Shown here in pieces: positions 8,251 to 17,214 of a stretch of DNA of 41,628 bases. The DNA is from Saccharospirillaceae bacterium (GTDB taxonomy: Bacteria > Pseudomonadota > Gammaproteobacteria > Pseudomonadales > Natronospirillaceae): the NCBI GenBank assembly GCA_007116635.1, contig SKIB01000010.1, forward strand, positions 1 to 41,628, read 5' to 3'. Under the pieces are notes generated by a model. That model saw only the letters and a program-made list of their open reading frames with translations, did not search any database and was not told where the DNA came from. Each line of letters starts with the position of its first letter. Position 1 is the stretch's first letter. The translations under genes were made by a program, and so were the position numbers.

Positions 8251-8790
8251 ATGGCTGATAAATATTTCAGCGTTAAGGATATGGCATTTGTCGGCCTTGA
8301 GCCCCTGGACCCAGAGCAGCTGAGTATTACTGAATATTTCCCTAATTACCGCAGCCTTGGCATCGAAAACGACCTTCAACAACTGCTGCAGCGTAACCAT
8401 CAGCTGATTGATGAATTGACCCAGCCCAAGCTGCAAGAAATTCTGCACAATTTCGAGGACGTATGCCAACTGCTGAGTAAAACGCTGATCGCTCAGCAAC
8501 TTAGCCTGGACAGCCTACAGGCACAAAAAGTAATGATTAGCGAAAATGAAATTACTCTGTTATGGCCCAAAGCTTTCAATAAAGAACAAAGTCTGGCTTT
8601 AATGCTCATTTTTAGCCCCAACTACCAATCCTTCTTTATTGAGGCCAGAGTTATAGCCTGCCAGGAGCGTACCAATGGTTTTTTACTCAAATTGTCCATA
8701 GCACACCCCAGAGAAAGCAGTCGCAGACGCCTAGCAGCCCATATCGTCGAACAACAGCGCTTTGCTTTAGCCAAAAAACGCCAAGGCTAA
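8251..8790 (+). CDS. PilZ-like domain protein, divergent
   Basis: A 179-residue cytoplasmic protein without signal or membrane segments. The N-terminal part (about 25-90) is predicted helical; the C-terminal part (about 90-179) alternates short strands and ends in a basic helix, which fits a PilZ-like fold. The canonical c-di-GMP-binding motifs (RxxxR and D/NxSxxG) are not apparent; an RRR cluster occurs only near residues 156-158. The main support for the assignment is position: in Pseudomonas aeruginosa a PilZ protein (PA2989) is divergent from lolC. Function is not established; it may bind a ligand other than c-di-GMP or none. Confidence 0.6.
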   Translation: MADKYFSVKDMAFVGLEPLDPEQLSITEYFPNYRSLGIENDLQQLLQRNHQLIDELTQPKLQEILHNFEDVCQLLSKTLIAQQLSLDSLQAQKVMISENEITLLWPKAFNKEQSLALMLIFSPNYQSFFIEARVIACQERTNGFLLKLSIAHPRESSRRRLAAHIVEQQRFALAKKRQG

Positions 8791-8855
8791 GCAGGATGCA
8801 ATGGCTTAAAAATGCTTTACAATAGCCAACAACTAATCCTGAGAAATAGCCAACC

Positions 8856-9890
8856 ATGAGTTCTCGTTTCTTCCCCGCCGAATGGCACCCCCAAGACGCC
8901 ATTCAGTTCGCTTGGCCTCATGCACAAACGGACTGGGTGCCTTGGCTGGATGCCGCACAAAGCCTTTATGCAGAACTGGTGTCTGAAATCAGCCACTACC
9001 AAACCGTTGTTCTGGTGTGCGACCCCAGCCTTGATAGCAATGAAATCAAAATGTTGCTTAACCAGTGGCAGGCCAATCTGGCCAACCTAAGATTCTACAG
9101 TGCGCCCACCAATGATACCTGGGCGCGCGATCACGCCGCCATCAGTGTGCTGGATAACGACCAACCCTTACTGCTTGATTTTCAATTCAATGCTTGGGGA
9201 AGTAAGTTCAGCGCCAACCATGACAACGAGATCAGCTCTGCCTTGGCCAAGCAAGGGGCCTATGCAGCACCGCTCAAGAGTTTGCCGCTGGTTCTGGAAG
9301 GTGGCAGTATCGAATCCGATGGTCAGGGCACCTTGCTGACCACCAGCGCCTGCCTACTCAACCCCAATCGCAACCCCAAACTTAGCAAAGAGCAAATCGA
9401 GCAAGCCTTAAAACAAGAGCTGGGTGTGAGCCGAGTACTGTGGCTGGATCATGGCCATTTGGCAGGGGACGACACCGACAGCCACATTGATACCCTCGCC
9501 CGATTCATCTCGCCTAGTTGCATCGCCTATGTGCAATGCCAAGACCCAACCGACCCGCACCACTGCGCGCTGAGCCAGATGGAAGCTCAATTGCAGGGTT
9601 TCACTCAGGCCAATGGCCAGCCCTATGACCTAGTGGCCCTGCCCATGCCCAGCCCCAAGCTCAATGCCGAGGGCGAGCTGTTACCGGCCACCTACGCCAA
9701 TTTCCTCATCACCAACGAGCAAATACTGGTGCCCACCTACCAAGACAGCATGGATCAGGTGGCGCTCAACAGGCTGCACCAGGCCATGCCCGATCGCCAG
9801 GTCAAGGGCATTGATTGCTCAGTTTTGATTGAGCAATTCGGCAGCCTGCACTGTATTAGTATGCAACTCATCAAAGGAGCCCTAGCATGA
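8856..9890 (+). CDS. aguA: Agmatine deiminase
   Basis: Converts agmatine to N-carbamoylputrescine and ammonia, the first step from agmatine to putrescine. The 344-residue protein belongs to the peptidyl-arginine deiminase fold: NDTWARDHAAI carries the substrate-binding acidic residues, LEGGSIESDGQGTLLTT and the WLDHGHLAGDDTDSHID stretch carry the catalytic His/Asp, and Cys333 in FGSLHCISM is the expected nucleophile. It begins 65 bases after the PilZ-like gene, and its stop overlaps the ATG of aguB by four bases. Confidence 0.95.
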   Translation: MSSRFFPAEWHPQDAIQFAWPHAQTDWVPWLDAAQSLYAELVSEISHYQTVVLVCDPSLDSNEIKMLLNQWQANLANLRFYSAPTNDTWARDHAAISVLDNDQPLLLDFQFNAWGSKFSANHDNEISSALAKQGAYAAPLKSLPLVLEGGSIESDGQGTLLTTSACLLNPNRNPKLSKEQIEQALKQELGVSRVLWLDHGHLAGDDTDSHIDTLARFISPSCIAYVQCQDPTDPHHCALSQMEAQLQGFTQANGQPYDLVALPMPSPKLNAEGELLPATYANFLITNEQILVPTYQDSMDQVALNRLHQAMPDRQVKGIDCSVLIEQFGSLHCISMQLIKGALA

Positions 9891-10795
9891 CATGGTTAAC
9901 CCTAGGTTTGGTACAGCAAGATTGCACAACGGATGCCGAACAGAACCGCCAAGCCTCTGCCACTAAGATCAAAGAACTGGCCGCTCAGGGCGCACAACTG
10001 GTGTTGCTGCAAGAGCTGCACGCTGGCCTGTACTTTTGCCAAACCGAAAACACCGAGTGTTTTGAGCAAGCCGAAGACATCGAGCAAGGTGCAAGCCGTC
10101 GCTTTTTTGAAGCCCTAGCCGCAGAGCTGGACCTAACTCTGGTGGTGTCGCTGTTTGAAAAGCGCGCCCCTGGCCTGTATCACAACACCGCACTGGTGTT
10201 TGATGGTTTGGCCGGCTACAAAGGCCTGTATCGCAAGATGCACATCCCGGACGACCCGGCCTTCTACGAAAAGTTCTATTTCACCCCTGGCGATGCCTCG
10301 CCCAAGGACCCACTGGCCGGATTCCGTCCAATTGAAACTCGCCACGGCAAGCTAGGGGTGCTGGTGTGCTGGGATCAATGGTACCCAGAGGCGGCCCGCC
10401 TAATGGCGCTGGCCGGTGCTGACCTACTGCTCTACCCCACGGCCATCGGCTGGGACCCTAATGACACAGCAGAAGAAAAACAGCGGCAACTGGACGCTTG
10501 GATGCTGGTGCAGCGTGGCCATGCCGTGGCCAACGGCCTGCCTGTTATTGTCGCCAACCGCGTTGGCCATGAAGCCAGCCAAGACCCCAATGCCAGTGGC
10601 ATTGATTTTTGGGGCAACAGCTTTGTCGCTGGCCCTCAAGGCGAACTCCTGGCCTGGGCCAATCATCAGGAACCCTGCCAACTGTTGGTCGAACTGGACT
10701 TAAAACGCTCAGAAGAAGTCAGACGCATCTGGCCCTTTTTGCGTGACCGACGCGTGGATGCCTATGGTAATCTCACCGAGCGCTTTTTGCCATGA
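9887..10795 (+). CDS. aguB: N-carbamoylputrescine amidase
   Basis: Hydrolyses N-carbamoylputrescine to putrescine, carbon dioxide and ammonia, completing the route begun by AguA. A 302-residue nitrilase-superfamily protein with the Glu-Lys-Cys triad visible as Glu43 (LLQELHAG), Lys117 (YRKMHIPDD) and Cys161 (LVCWDQWYPE). The pairing with aguA through an ATGA overlap makes the substrate assignment firm within this family. Its own stop overlaps the start of xthA in the same way. Confidence 0.95.
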   Translation: MTWLTLGLVQQDCTTDAEQNRQASATKIKELAAQGAQLVLLQELHAGLYFCQTENTECFEQAEDIEQGASRRFFEALAAELDLTLVVSLFEKRAPGLYHNTALVFDGLAGYKGLYRKMHIPDDPAFYEKFYFTPGDASPKDPLAGFRPIETRHGKLGVLVCWDQWYPEAARLMALAGADLLLYPTAIGWDPNDTAEEKQRQLDAWMLVQRGHAVANGLPVIVANRVGHEASQDPNASGIDFWGNSFVAGPQGELLAWANHQEPCQLLVELDLKRSEEVRRIWPFLRDRRVDAYGNLTERFLP

Positions 10796-11607
10796 AGGTT
10801 TGCAGCTTTAATATCAATGGTTTGCGCGCCCGCCTGCATCAGCTAGAACAGGTCATGGATCGTTATGACTTGGTTGGCCTGCAAGAAATCAAGGTCGACG
10901 ACAGTCAGTTTCCTCTGGCAGATGTCATTGCCACTGGCTGCCGTTCGGTTGTGCACCACGGACAAAAGGGCCACTACGGGGTGGCCAATCTGGCCAAGGC
11001 TGCTTATTTGAGCGCACAAAAGGGCTTTGCCTGGCGCGATGAATTGGAGCAAAAACGCTTTGTACAAACCAGCTACGCCACCGATGCTGGCGAGCTTTTT
11101 TTACTCAATGGTTACTTCCCACAGGGGGAAAGCCGCAAACACCCGACCAAGTTTGCTGCCAAAGAGCGCTATTATCAGGACCTGTTGCAGCATCTGCAGC
11201 AACTACCTAAAGACGCCCTATATCTGGTGGTCGGCGACATGAATGTTGCCCACCAAGACATAGACATTGGCATCGGCGAGATCAATCGCAAACGCTGGCT
11301 CAGCGCTGGTAAGTGTGCATTCTTGCCAGAGGAGCGTGAATGGCTTCAGGCCCTGTTGGATCTGGGTCTGGTGGATGCCTTTCGTCATTGCTACCCTGAA
11401 AAAGCTGCCCTGAGCTGGTTTGATTACCGCTCACGTGCCTTTGAAGACGACCCAAGACGTGGGCTACGTATTGATTATCTGTTGCTCTCCCCGGCACTGG
11501 CTCCTAGACTGACTGACAGCGGCATTGATATAGACATAAGAGCCATGGAAAAGCCCTCGGACCACGCGCCTGTTTGGGCTGAACTAGACTTAGAACTGAT
11601 TTCATGA
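10792..11607 (+). CDS. xthA: Exodeoxyribonuclease III
   Basis: Base-excision repair enzyme: AP endonuclease and 3'-5' exonuclease. The 271-residue protein shows the endonuclease/exonuclease/phosphatase fold motifs: Asn7 in FNINGLRAR, Glu32 in LQEIKVDD for metal binding, GDMNVAHQDIDI, WFDYRS, RIDYLL, and the catalytic His of SDHAPVWAEL near the end. Length equals the E. coli enzyme. It starts inside the end of aguB with a four-base overlap, so it is probably co-translated with the polyamine genes. Confidence 0.93.
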   Translation: MKVCSFNINGLRARLHQLEQVMDRYDLVGLQEIKVDDSQFPLADVIATGCRSVVHHGQKGHYGVANLAKAAYLSAQKGFAWRDELEQKRFVQTSYATDAGELFLLNGYFPQGESRKHPTKFAAKERYYQDLLQHLQQLPKDALYLVVGDMNVAHQDIDIGIGEINRKRWLSAGKCAFLPEEREWLQALLDLGLVDAFRHCYPEKAALSWFDYRSRAFEDDPRRGLRIDYLLLSPALAPRLTDSGIDIDIRAMEKPSDHAPVWAELDLELIS

Positions 11608-11650
11608 GCCTGTCATAAATTCATGGGCACAATAGGTTAAGGAGAAGACA

Positions 11651-12505
11651 ATGAAACAGAAGCTTCTGAAATACTGGTTAATGACTCTTATTAGTAGCCT
11701 AGTGCTGCTATCTGCTTGCGGCATCCGCCAATTGCCAGACAATTTGGCGGCCAGCATGCTGGACAACACTGACATGATCCTGGTTGAAGACGCCCTACCG
11801 GCTTACTTAGTCATGGTGGACGCCCTGATCCTAACCTACCCCAAAAACAGCGGCTATTTGGCCACAGGCGCACAGCTCAACAGTGCCTACGCCGGAATTT
11901 TTGTTGCTGATCCCGAGCGCCAGCAGACCATCAGTAGTAAAGCACTGGACTACGCCCGTCGAGCCAGCTGCTTGGAGGTGGTTAGCCTGTGTCAAATCGA
12001 ACAACTCAGCCTCGACCAACAGCATGAAATCATGGCCAGCATTCACCAAGAGCGTCAGGCACAGTGGTTGCATTTACTAGGCAGCACTTGGGCAGGCTGG
12101 ATTCAGGCACACAGCAGTGACTGGAATGCCGTTGCCCAACTGGGTCGTGTTGAGGCCTTACTGGAGCGCCAGGTTCAGCTAGCACCGGGCTATAATGATG
12201 CCATGGGCGAGCTTTATCTTGCCGTTCTTTACAGCCTATTGCCACCAGCCTTGGGCGGCCAACCCGAGCGCGCGCAGCAGATGTTTGAAACCGCCATTGA
12301 GCGCTCGAATGGTCAAAACTTAATCATCAAGGTCTTTTACGCTCAGCAATTCGCACGCATGATGTTTGATCAAGAATTACACGACAGCCTGTTAGAGCGT
12401 GTATTGCAAGCTGAGGTTAATCAGGGCAATCTAACCTTACAAAACAGCTATGCACAACGGCTGGCCGCTGAACTCCTTGCCGAGTCCAGTTCGTATTTCT
12501 TTTGA
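11651..12505 (+). CDS. TRAP transporter TatT component family lipoprotein
   Basis: A predicted lipoprotein linked to a TRAP transporter. The 284 residues start with a lipoprotein signal ending in the lipobox LLSAC (Cys23), followed by a helical region that fits the TPR-like TatT family described from Treponema (TP0956). The family is thought to associate with the substrate-binding subunit, possibly for hydrophobic ligands; this role is inferred. A strong AAGGAGA ribosome-binding site precedes the ATG. The dctP gene follows after 32 bases, so the four genes to 15270 form one operon. Confidence 0.85.
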   Translation: MKQKLLKYWLMTLISSLVLLSACGIRQLPDNLAASMLDNTDMILVEDALPAYLVMVDALILTYPKNSGYLATGAQLNSAYAGIFVADPERQQTISSKALDYARRASCLEVVSLCQIEQLSLDQQHEIMASIHQERQAQWLHLLGSTWAGWIQAHSSDWNAVAQLGRVEALLERQVQLAPGYNDAMGELYLAVLYSLLPPALGGQPERAQQMFETAIERSNGQNLIIKVFYAQQFARMMFDQELHDSLLERVLQAEVNQGNLTLQNSYAQRLAAELLAESSSYFF

Positions 12506-12537
12506 GCCGCTCAAACCAATTAACCGAGGCATCACTC

Positions 12538-13509
12538 ATGAGAGCATTAATATTAGGTTTGGGTCTGCTATTGTCAGGCCTGGTCAGCAGTACCGAACTA
12601 AAAATCGCCACCCTATACCCTGATGGCACAGCCGAAGTGGTGGCGCTGCGTCAAGCCGCACGCGACATCGCAGCGGCCACTGACAACCGCGTCCGCCTGC
12701 TGGTGTACCCTGGTGGCGCCATGGGTGACGATAACGCCGTGCGCCGCCGTATTCGCACTGGTCAACTGCATGGCGCACTGATCCAGACGGGCGCACTGGC
12801 CAATGACTATCGCGACGTGCAAATTCTCAACGCACCATTCACCTTTCAAGCCTACGAGCAAGTAGACGCAGTGCGTGCTGAGCTGGAAGCCGACATTCTG
12901 GCGGGGTTAGCCGCCAATGGCATTAAGAGTTTTGGCTTTATTGACGGTGGCTTTGCCTATGTGATGTCACAAAACCCGGTCAGTTCACTGGCGCAACTGC
13001 AACAGCAGCGCCTATGGCTGCCTGCCGGCGATCCATTCAGTGAGCAAATCGCCAGAGAATTTCGCGTATCCCCTATCCTGCTTGGGATTGGCGAGGTACT
13101 GACTTCTTTGCAAACCGGTGCCATTAATGCCGTGGTTGCTCCGCCCTCTGCTGCTTTGACTCTGCAATGGCACAATCGCCTGTCCTATGTTACTGACATG
13201 CCCTTGATCTATACCCTTGGCACCCTTTATGTGGATGCTCGTCACTTTGCTCGCTTATCAGACGCGGATCAAGCCGAAGTCCAGCGCATACTGTCGACTA
13301 TGAGTGCCGAACTTAACAACCGCAACCGCGCCAACAACATCGCAGCCTATCAGGCCCTACAACAGCAAGGCATCACCAAGGTTGATCCCTCAGCGGCCCA
13401 ACGCCAAGAAATCACTGATAATGCCGATCTAGTGTTAAACCAACTGGTGGCTTCCGGTGCCTTTAACCAAAACTATCTTGAACGCCTAATGCGCGTGCTC
13501 GATCGTTAA
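12538..13509 (+). CDS. dctP: TRAP transporter substrate-binding protein (DctP family)
   Basis: Periplasmic binding protein that delivers a ligand to the adjacent DctQ/DctM permease. The 323-residue protein has a cleavable signal (MRALILGLGLLLSGLVSS) and the DctP-fold landmarks: ATLYPDG at the mature N-terminus, the VYPGGAMGDD stretch, and the central DGGFAYV and WLPAGDPFSEQ segments. The ATG at 12538 is chosen over an upstream TTG at 12502 because it starts the signal peptide and follows a GAGG motif. The classical carboxylate-binding Arg is not obvious by eye; with TatT next door, the substrate may be hydrophobic rather than a C4-dicarboxylate. Confidence 0.9.
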   Translation: MRALILGLGLLLSGLVSSTELKIATLYPDGTAEVVALRQAARDIAAATDNRVRLLVYPGGAMGDDNAVRRRIRTGQLHGALIQTGALANDYRDVQILNAPFTFQAYEQVDAVRAELEADILAGLAANGIKSFGFIDGGFAYVMSQNPVSSLAQLQQQRLWLPAGDPFSEQIAREFRVSPILLGIGEVLTSLQTGAINAVVAPPSAALTLQWHNRLSYVTDMPLIYTLGTLYVDARHFARLSDADQAEVQRILSTMSAELNNRNRANNIAAYQALQQQGITKVDPSAAQRQEITDNADLVLNQLVASGAFNQNYLERLMRVLDR

Positions 13510-13510
13510 T

Positions 13511-13999
13511 ATGGTTCTGCGCCTCAAGCAATTACTGTTTTGGCTACACCGAGCAGAGGAGTTGCTTTTGCTGCTGGTGTTCATGGCCATGCTGCTTTTA
13601 GCGGTGCTGCAAATCCTGCTGCGCAACGCACTGGGCATTTCGTGGTCATGGATCGACCCCGCCGCCCGTGCCAGCTTGCTTTGGATCGCCATGCTGGCTG
13701 GCATCATTGCCAGTCGCAGGGGCAGCCATTTGCGCATCAATCTCATTGAGCACTATTTGCCAGCCAATCTATCAGCCATGCTGATGCGATTCATTGGCCT
13801 TTGTGCAGGGATGTTTCTCTGGTTTCTGGCTTGGCACAGTTGGCGTCTAGTGGCAGAAGAGCGGTTGTTCGCTGACCTCGCCTTCGCCCAAGTTCAGGTT
13901 TGGCAGGTCATGCTGATTCTACCCATTGGCTTTGGTCTAATGGGCTGGCGACATCTGTTGCAAGTCATTTGGCCCTACCGGCCCAAGGAACCCTTTTAA
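13511..13999 (+). CDS. dctQ: TRAP transporter small permease (DctQ family)
   Basis: Small four-helix membrane subunit of the TRAP transporter. The 162 residues contain hydrophobic segments at about 20-40, 52-68, 86-110 and 130-150, with the family motif WIDPAARASLLWIAMLAG between helices one and two. It starts one base after dctP and ends in a TAATG junction with dctM. Confidence 0.9.
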   Translation: MVLRLKQLLFWLHRAEELLLLLVFMAMLLLAVLQILLRNALGISWSWIDPAARASLLWIAMLAGIIASRRGSHLRINLIEHYLPANLSAMLMRFIGLCAGMFLWFLAWHSWRLVAEERLFADLAFAQVQVWQVMLILPIGFGLMGWRHLLQVIWPYRPKEPF

Positions 14000-15270
14000 T
14001 GCCCCTGTTTTATTCTGCCATCATCCTGCTTACCCTGCTTGGTTTACCTTTGTTTTTGGCTCTCTTTGGTCTGGCTGGCCTGGGATTACAACAACAGGGA
14101 GTGGATTTTCAGGTGTTACTGATAGACCTTTATCGCATCACCGACTCAGGAATCCTGTTGGCCTTACCATTATTTGCCTTCACTGGTTTTTTACTTAGTG
14201 AAGCCAATACCGGCCAGCGCATGATTCGCCTGTCTAAAGCAGTGCTTGGCTGGATGCCAGGCGGCACCATGCTGATTTGCCTACTGTGCTGTGCTTTCTT
14301 TACCATGCTGACCGGCGGCAGTGGCGTCACCATCCTTGCCTTGGGCGGCTTGTTGCTCCCAGTTTTGCGTCAAAGCGGCTTCAGCGAGCGCTTTAGTCTT
14401 GGCCTGATCACTTCGGCGGGTAGCCTGGGGCTGCTGCTGGCTCCGGCCATTCCATTGATTCTCTATGCCGTGATCGTGCAGCAAACCAATCTGGTGCAGC
14501 TGGACATGCAACAGCTGTTTATTGCAGGTATCACGCCAGCGCTGCTGATGATTGCCGCCCTCTATGGCTATGGTCTGTATCAGGGTCGTGGCCAAGCAGC
14601 GGAGCTGCAGCCCTTTGACTTGGCCGAATTAGCGGCCTCCTTTAAGGCGGGTTTTTTCGAACTGATGATCCCAGTGATTGTCCTAGGCGGCATCTACAGT
14701 GGCCTGCTGGTTATTTCTGAAGCCGCAGCAGTGACCGCACTCTATGTGCTGATCATTGAGCTCTTTGTTTACCGTGATCTGAATGGCCGCAAGTTACTGC
14801 ATGCCACCCGTGAAAGCCTAGTGATGGTTGGCAGCATTTTACTGATATTGGGGGCTGCCTTGGCCTTCACCACCTTTTTGATCGACATCCAACTGCCAAT
14901 GCAGCTGGTGGAATGGCTAGACAGCCACATTCAGCATCCGCTGCTGTTCTTGCTCTTGCTTAATATCATGCTGCTGTTAATGGGTGCGTTTTTAGACATC
15001 TTTGCTGCCATCGTCATCTTGGTGCCGCTGATTTTGCCTCTTGCGCTTAACTTTGGCATCGACCCTATTCATCTGGGTATCATTTTCATCGCTAACCTAC
15101 AGCTGGGCTACTTCACCCCGCCTGTGGGCATGAACCTGTTCATTGCCAGTTACCGCTTCGGCAAACCCATCGAAGTGCTGTACCGCGCCAGTCTTCCCTT
15201 TTTCTTCGTGCTATTGGGCGTACTGCTGCTGATCACCTATGTGCCGGCCATCAGCCTGTGGCTGTTATAA
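13999..15270 (+). CDS. dctM: TRAP transporter large permease (DctM family)
   Basis: Large membrane subunit that carries the substrate in symport with sodium or protons. The 423-residue protein is almost wholly hydrophobic with about 12 helices and DctM landmarks: MPLFYSAIILLTLLGLPLF at the start, the hairpin region GGSGVTILALGGLLLPVL, and the C-terminal GYFTPPVGMNLFIASY. The open frame runs further upstream inside dctQ, but the ATG at 13999 overlapping the dctQ stop gives the family-typical start. It closes the TatT-DctP-DctQ-DctM operon. Confidence 0.93.
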   Translation: MPLFYSAIILLTLLGLPLFLALFGLAGLGLQQQGVDFQVLLIDLYRITDSGILLALPLFAFTGFLLSEANTGQRMIRLSKAVLGWMPGGTMLICLLCCAFFTMLTGGSGVTILALGGLLLPVLRQSGFSERFSLGLITSAGSLGLLLAPAIPLILYAVIVQQTNLVQLDMQQLFIAGITPALLMIAALYGYGLYQGRGQAAELQPFDLAELAASFKAGFFELMIPVIVLGGIYSGLLVISEAAAVTALYVLIIELFVYRDLNGRKLLHATRESLVMVGSILLILGAALAFTTFLIDIQLPMQLVEWLDSHIQHPLLFLLLLNIMLLLMGAFLDIFAAIVILVPLILPLALNFGIDPIHLGIIFIANLQLGYFTPPVGMNLFIASYRFGKPIEVLYRASLPFFFVLLGVLLLITYVPAISLWLL

Positions 15271-15351
15271 GCCTGTGCAATATATTAATCCGTTCTCAGC
15301 CTAACCTTTTGGCCACTGTAATAGGCGACCAATGGATGATCGCCCTCGCCA

Positions 15352-15382
15352 TTGATGACTTTTTGCCTCCAGTTCGTATAAT
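15352..15382 (+). promoter_or_regulatory. Candidate sigma-70 promoter upstream of trhO
   Basis: A perfect TATAAT (15377-15382) is preceded by TTGATG (15352-15357) with a 19-base spacer, longer than the ideal 17. It lies about 50 bases before the trhO start and after the end of the TRAP operon. Confidence 0.45.
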
Positions 15383-15433
15383 GAGCGCCCCATTCATTTG
15401 CGCCGGTTTGACGTTCCGGTAAGCGGAGATAAA

Positions 15434-16471
15434 ATGACCAACCAACGATTTGATACAGGCATATCCGATAAAGGCATAGCTGACAAAGGCATAGTGGTCT
15501 GTGCCCTGTACAAATTTTTTGACTTCCCAGATTTCGCCCAACATCGCCAAGGCATACTGAGCTGCATGGAGTCACAAAACATCAAAGGCAGCCTGTTACT
15601 GGCCCATGAAGGCATTAATGGCACCGTGGCAGGCAGCCGTAATGGCGTCGATCAGCTGTTGCAGCATTTGCGCAACATACCTGGCCTTGACCCCTTTGAC
15701 AGCAAGGAATCCTATGAGCAACAGCAGCCCTTCTTGCGAGCCAAGGTCAAGCTGAAAAAAGAGATCGTAACCCTAGGGGTAGAGGGCATCGACCCGAAAA
15801 AAGTGGTCGGCACCTATATTGAGCCCAAAGACTGGAACCAGCTGATCAGCGATCCTGAGGTGCTGGTGATTGACACCCGCAACGATTACGAAGTGGCCAT
15901 TGGCACCTTTGCCAATGCCATCAATCCTCAGACCGAGACCTTCCGTGAGTTTCCTGACTATGTGGCTCAGCAGCTTGGCGAGCAAAAGCACAAAAAGGTG
16001 GCCATGTTCTGCACCGGTGGCATCCGCTGCGAAAAGTCGACCGCACTGCTCAAGCAGCAGGGTTTTGATCAGGTCTTCCATCTTAAGGGTGGCATCCTCA
16101 AGTACCTTGAAGAAGTGCCAGAAGAACAGAGTCTGTGGCAAGGCGAATGCTTTGTGTTTGATAATCGCGTGGCGGTAAATCATCAGCTTGAAAAAGGTCA
16201 GTACGATCAATGCCATGCCTGTCGACGCCCCATTACCGAGGACGATAAACAGCACCCCCATTATCAGCAAGGGGTCAGCTGTCATCACTGCTACGATTCA
16301 CAAAGCCCTGAACAGCGTCAGCGCTATGAGCAACGAGAAAAACAAATCCAGCTTGCCAAGGCCAGAGGCGAGCAACACCTGGGTGCCGAGGTTCAGGAAT
16401 TTGTGCAGCGCAATCGCCAGCAAAAACTGACGCGTAAACAGCTGCAAGCCGAGCAGAAGGCTAGCAGCTAG
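15434..16471 (+). CDS. trhO: tRNA uridine(34) hydroxylase (rhodanese-like, TrhO/YceA)
   Basis: Oxygen-dependent hydroxylation of wobble uridine-34 in tRNAs, giving 5-hydroxyuridine, the precursor of cmo5U-type modifications. The 345-residue protein has an N-terminal acylphosphatase-like domain ([14 protein letters not shown] at about 54-67), a rhodanese domain (about 125-235) with catalytic Cys193 in [11 protein letters not shown], and a C-terminal Cys-rich region (CHACRRPI and CHHCYD) that may bind zinc. The ATG at 15434 follows a GGAG motif and is preferred over an upstream TTG. The N-terminus has a small tandem [11 protein letters not shown] repeat not usual in the family. Confidence 0.93.
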   Translation: MTNQRFDTGISDKGIADKGIVVCALYKFFDFPDFAQHRQGILSCMESQNIKGSLLLAHEGINGTVAGSRNGVDQLLQHLRNIPGLDPFDSKESYEQQQPFLRAKVKLKKEIVTLGVEGIDPKKVVGTYIEPKDWNQLISDPEVLVIDTRNDYEVAIGTFANAINPQTETFREFPDYVAQQLGEQKHKKVAMFCTGGIRCEKSTALLKQQGFDQVFHLKGGILKYLEEVPEEQSLWQGECFVFDNRVAVNHQLEKGQYDQCHACRRPITEDDKQHPHYQQGVSCHHCYDSQSPEQRQRYEQREKQIQLAKARGEQHLGAEVQEFVQRNRQQKLTRKQLQAEQKASS

Positions 16472-16510
16472 CGCCCAGAATGCGCGCAACTAAAGCGCAG
16501 CGAATAGTAT

Positions 16511-16531
16511 TCCTGCTGATAACCAGCAGGA
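16511..16531. terminator. Perfect 8-bp hairpin between convergent genes
   Basis: TCCTGCTG (16511-16518) and CAGCAGGA (16524-16531) form an eight-pair stem with a five-base loop, 39 bases after trhO and about 30 bases beyond the end of the YfaZ-like gene. There is no T tract, so it might act as a two-way RNA end or 3'-stabilising hairpin. Confidence 0.4.
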
Positions 16532-16559
16532 GTGCTTAGCCCTAGTCATTGATAGGGCA

Positions 16560-17120
16560 TTAGTAATTAATACGAAATCCCAAGAAAGGACCCTTGGTGA
16601 CCTCTTGCCATTGATCATCGTACAGCGCCGCCAGATAACCATAGCCCGCCAGTAACCTGGCCTGTGGCAAAACCTGATAGCCCAACTTAGCCTGAAGATC
16701 GGTGAAGGCGTCGGCCTTGCTAAAGGCCAGAATACTGGGAGCAACAAAGGCGTTCAGTTCAGCAGCTAAACCAGCCAAGATGTTTGGCTGATAGCGCACA
16801 AAGCCACCCAAAGCCAAGGCCGTGCCACCCTCTTCCACACCCTCTTTGGTGCTGAAGTAATACAAACGCCCTCCCAAGGAAGCCACCACCGGGCCACCAG
16901 CGGCCAGACTGTCAACCGCTGACACCCCCGCATAAGTAGCCCAACCCAGTTGCTCGTTATAATCCACCCCAAGATCAAAGAGCAAATTGGTCGGGGCGTG
17001 AGCCGCCTCATGACCAATGCGTGCCGATTCATTGGACAGCAATATCTCAAAGGCGCCACCCGCCAAGGCTAGGCCAGAAGCCCAGCAAGTTAATATCAGT
17101 GCCACGGTGCGTACTAGCAT
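16560..17120 (-). CDS. YfaZ family outer membrane protein
   Basis: Predicted small outer-membrane beta-barrel of unknown transport role. The 186 residues start with a signal peptide ending ALA before Gly20-Gly21, then alternate strands with aromatic belts and end in the terminal aromatic residue (GFRINY) expected for BAM-assembled barrels. Segments such as LGVDYNEQLGWATYAGVSA and GGRLYYFST fit YfaZ. The ATG at 17120 has an AGGA six bases upstream and is preferred to TTG at 17126. It is monocistronic and convergent with trhO. Confidence 0.8.
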   Translation of the reverse strand: MLVRTVALILTCWASGLALAGGAFEILLSNESARIGHEAAHAPTNLLFDLGVDYNEQLGWATYAGVSAVDSLAAGGPVVASLGGRLYYFSTKEGVEEGGTALALGGFVRYQPNILAGLAAELNAFVAPSILAFSKADAFTDLQAKLGYQVLPQARLLAGYGYLAALYDDQWQEVTKGPFLGFRINY

Positions 17121-17214
17121 AAACAATCCTTCACATTAATCTGGTAAAAAGAGTACAGTAACAAATTCACGACTTTTGCAGAAGTCATGGCCCAACGCAA
17201 ATCGAGAACAATTC

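Noticed and set aside
8233-8499. 88-residue open frame on the - strand over the PilZ-like gene
   Set aside because: Shadow of the + strand gene, which has better start and neighbour context.
15773-16288. 171-residue open frame on the - strand inside trhO
   Set aside because: Antisense to the rhodanese domain, no ribosome-binding site, and trhO is intact.
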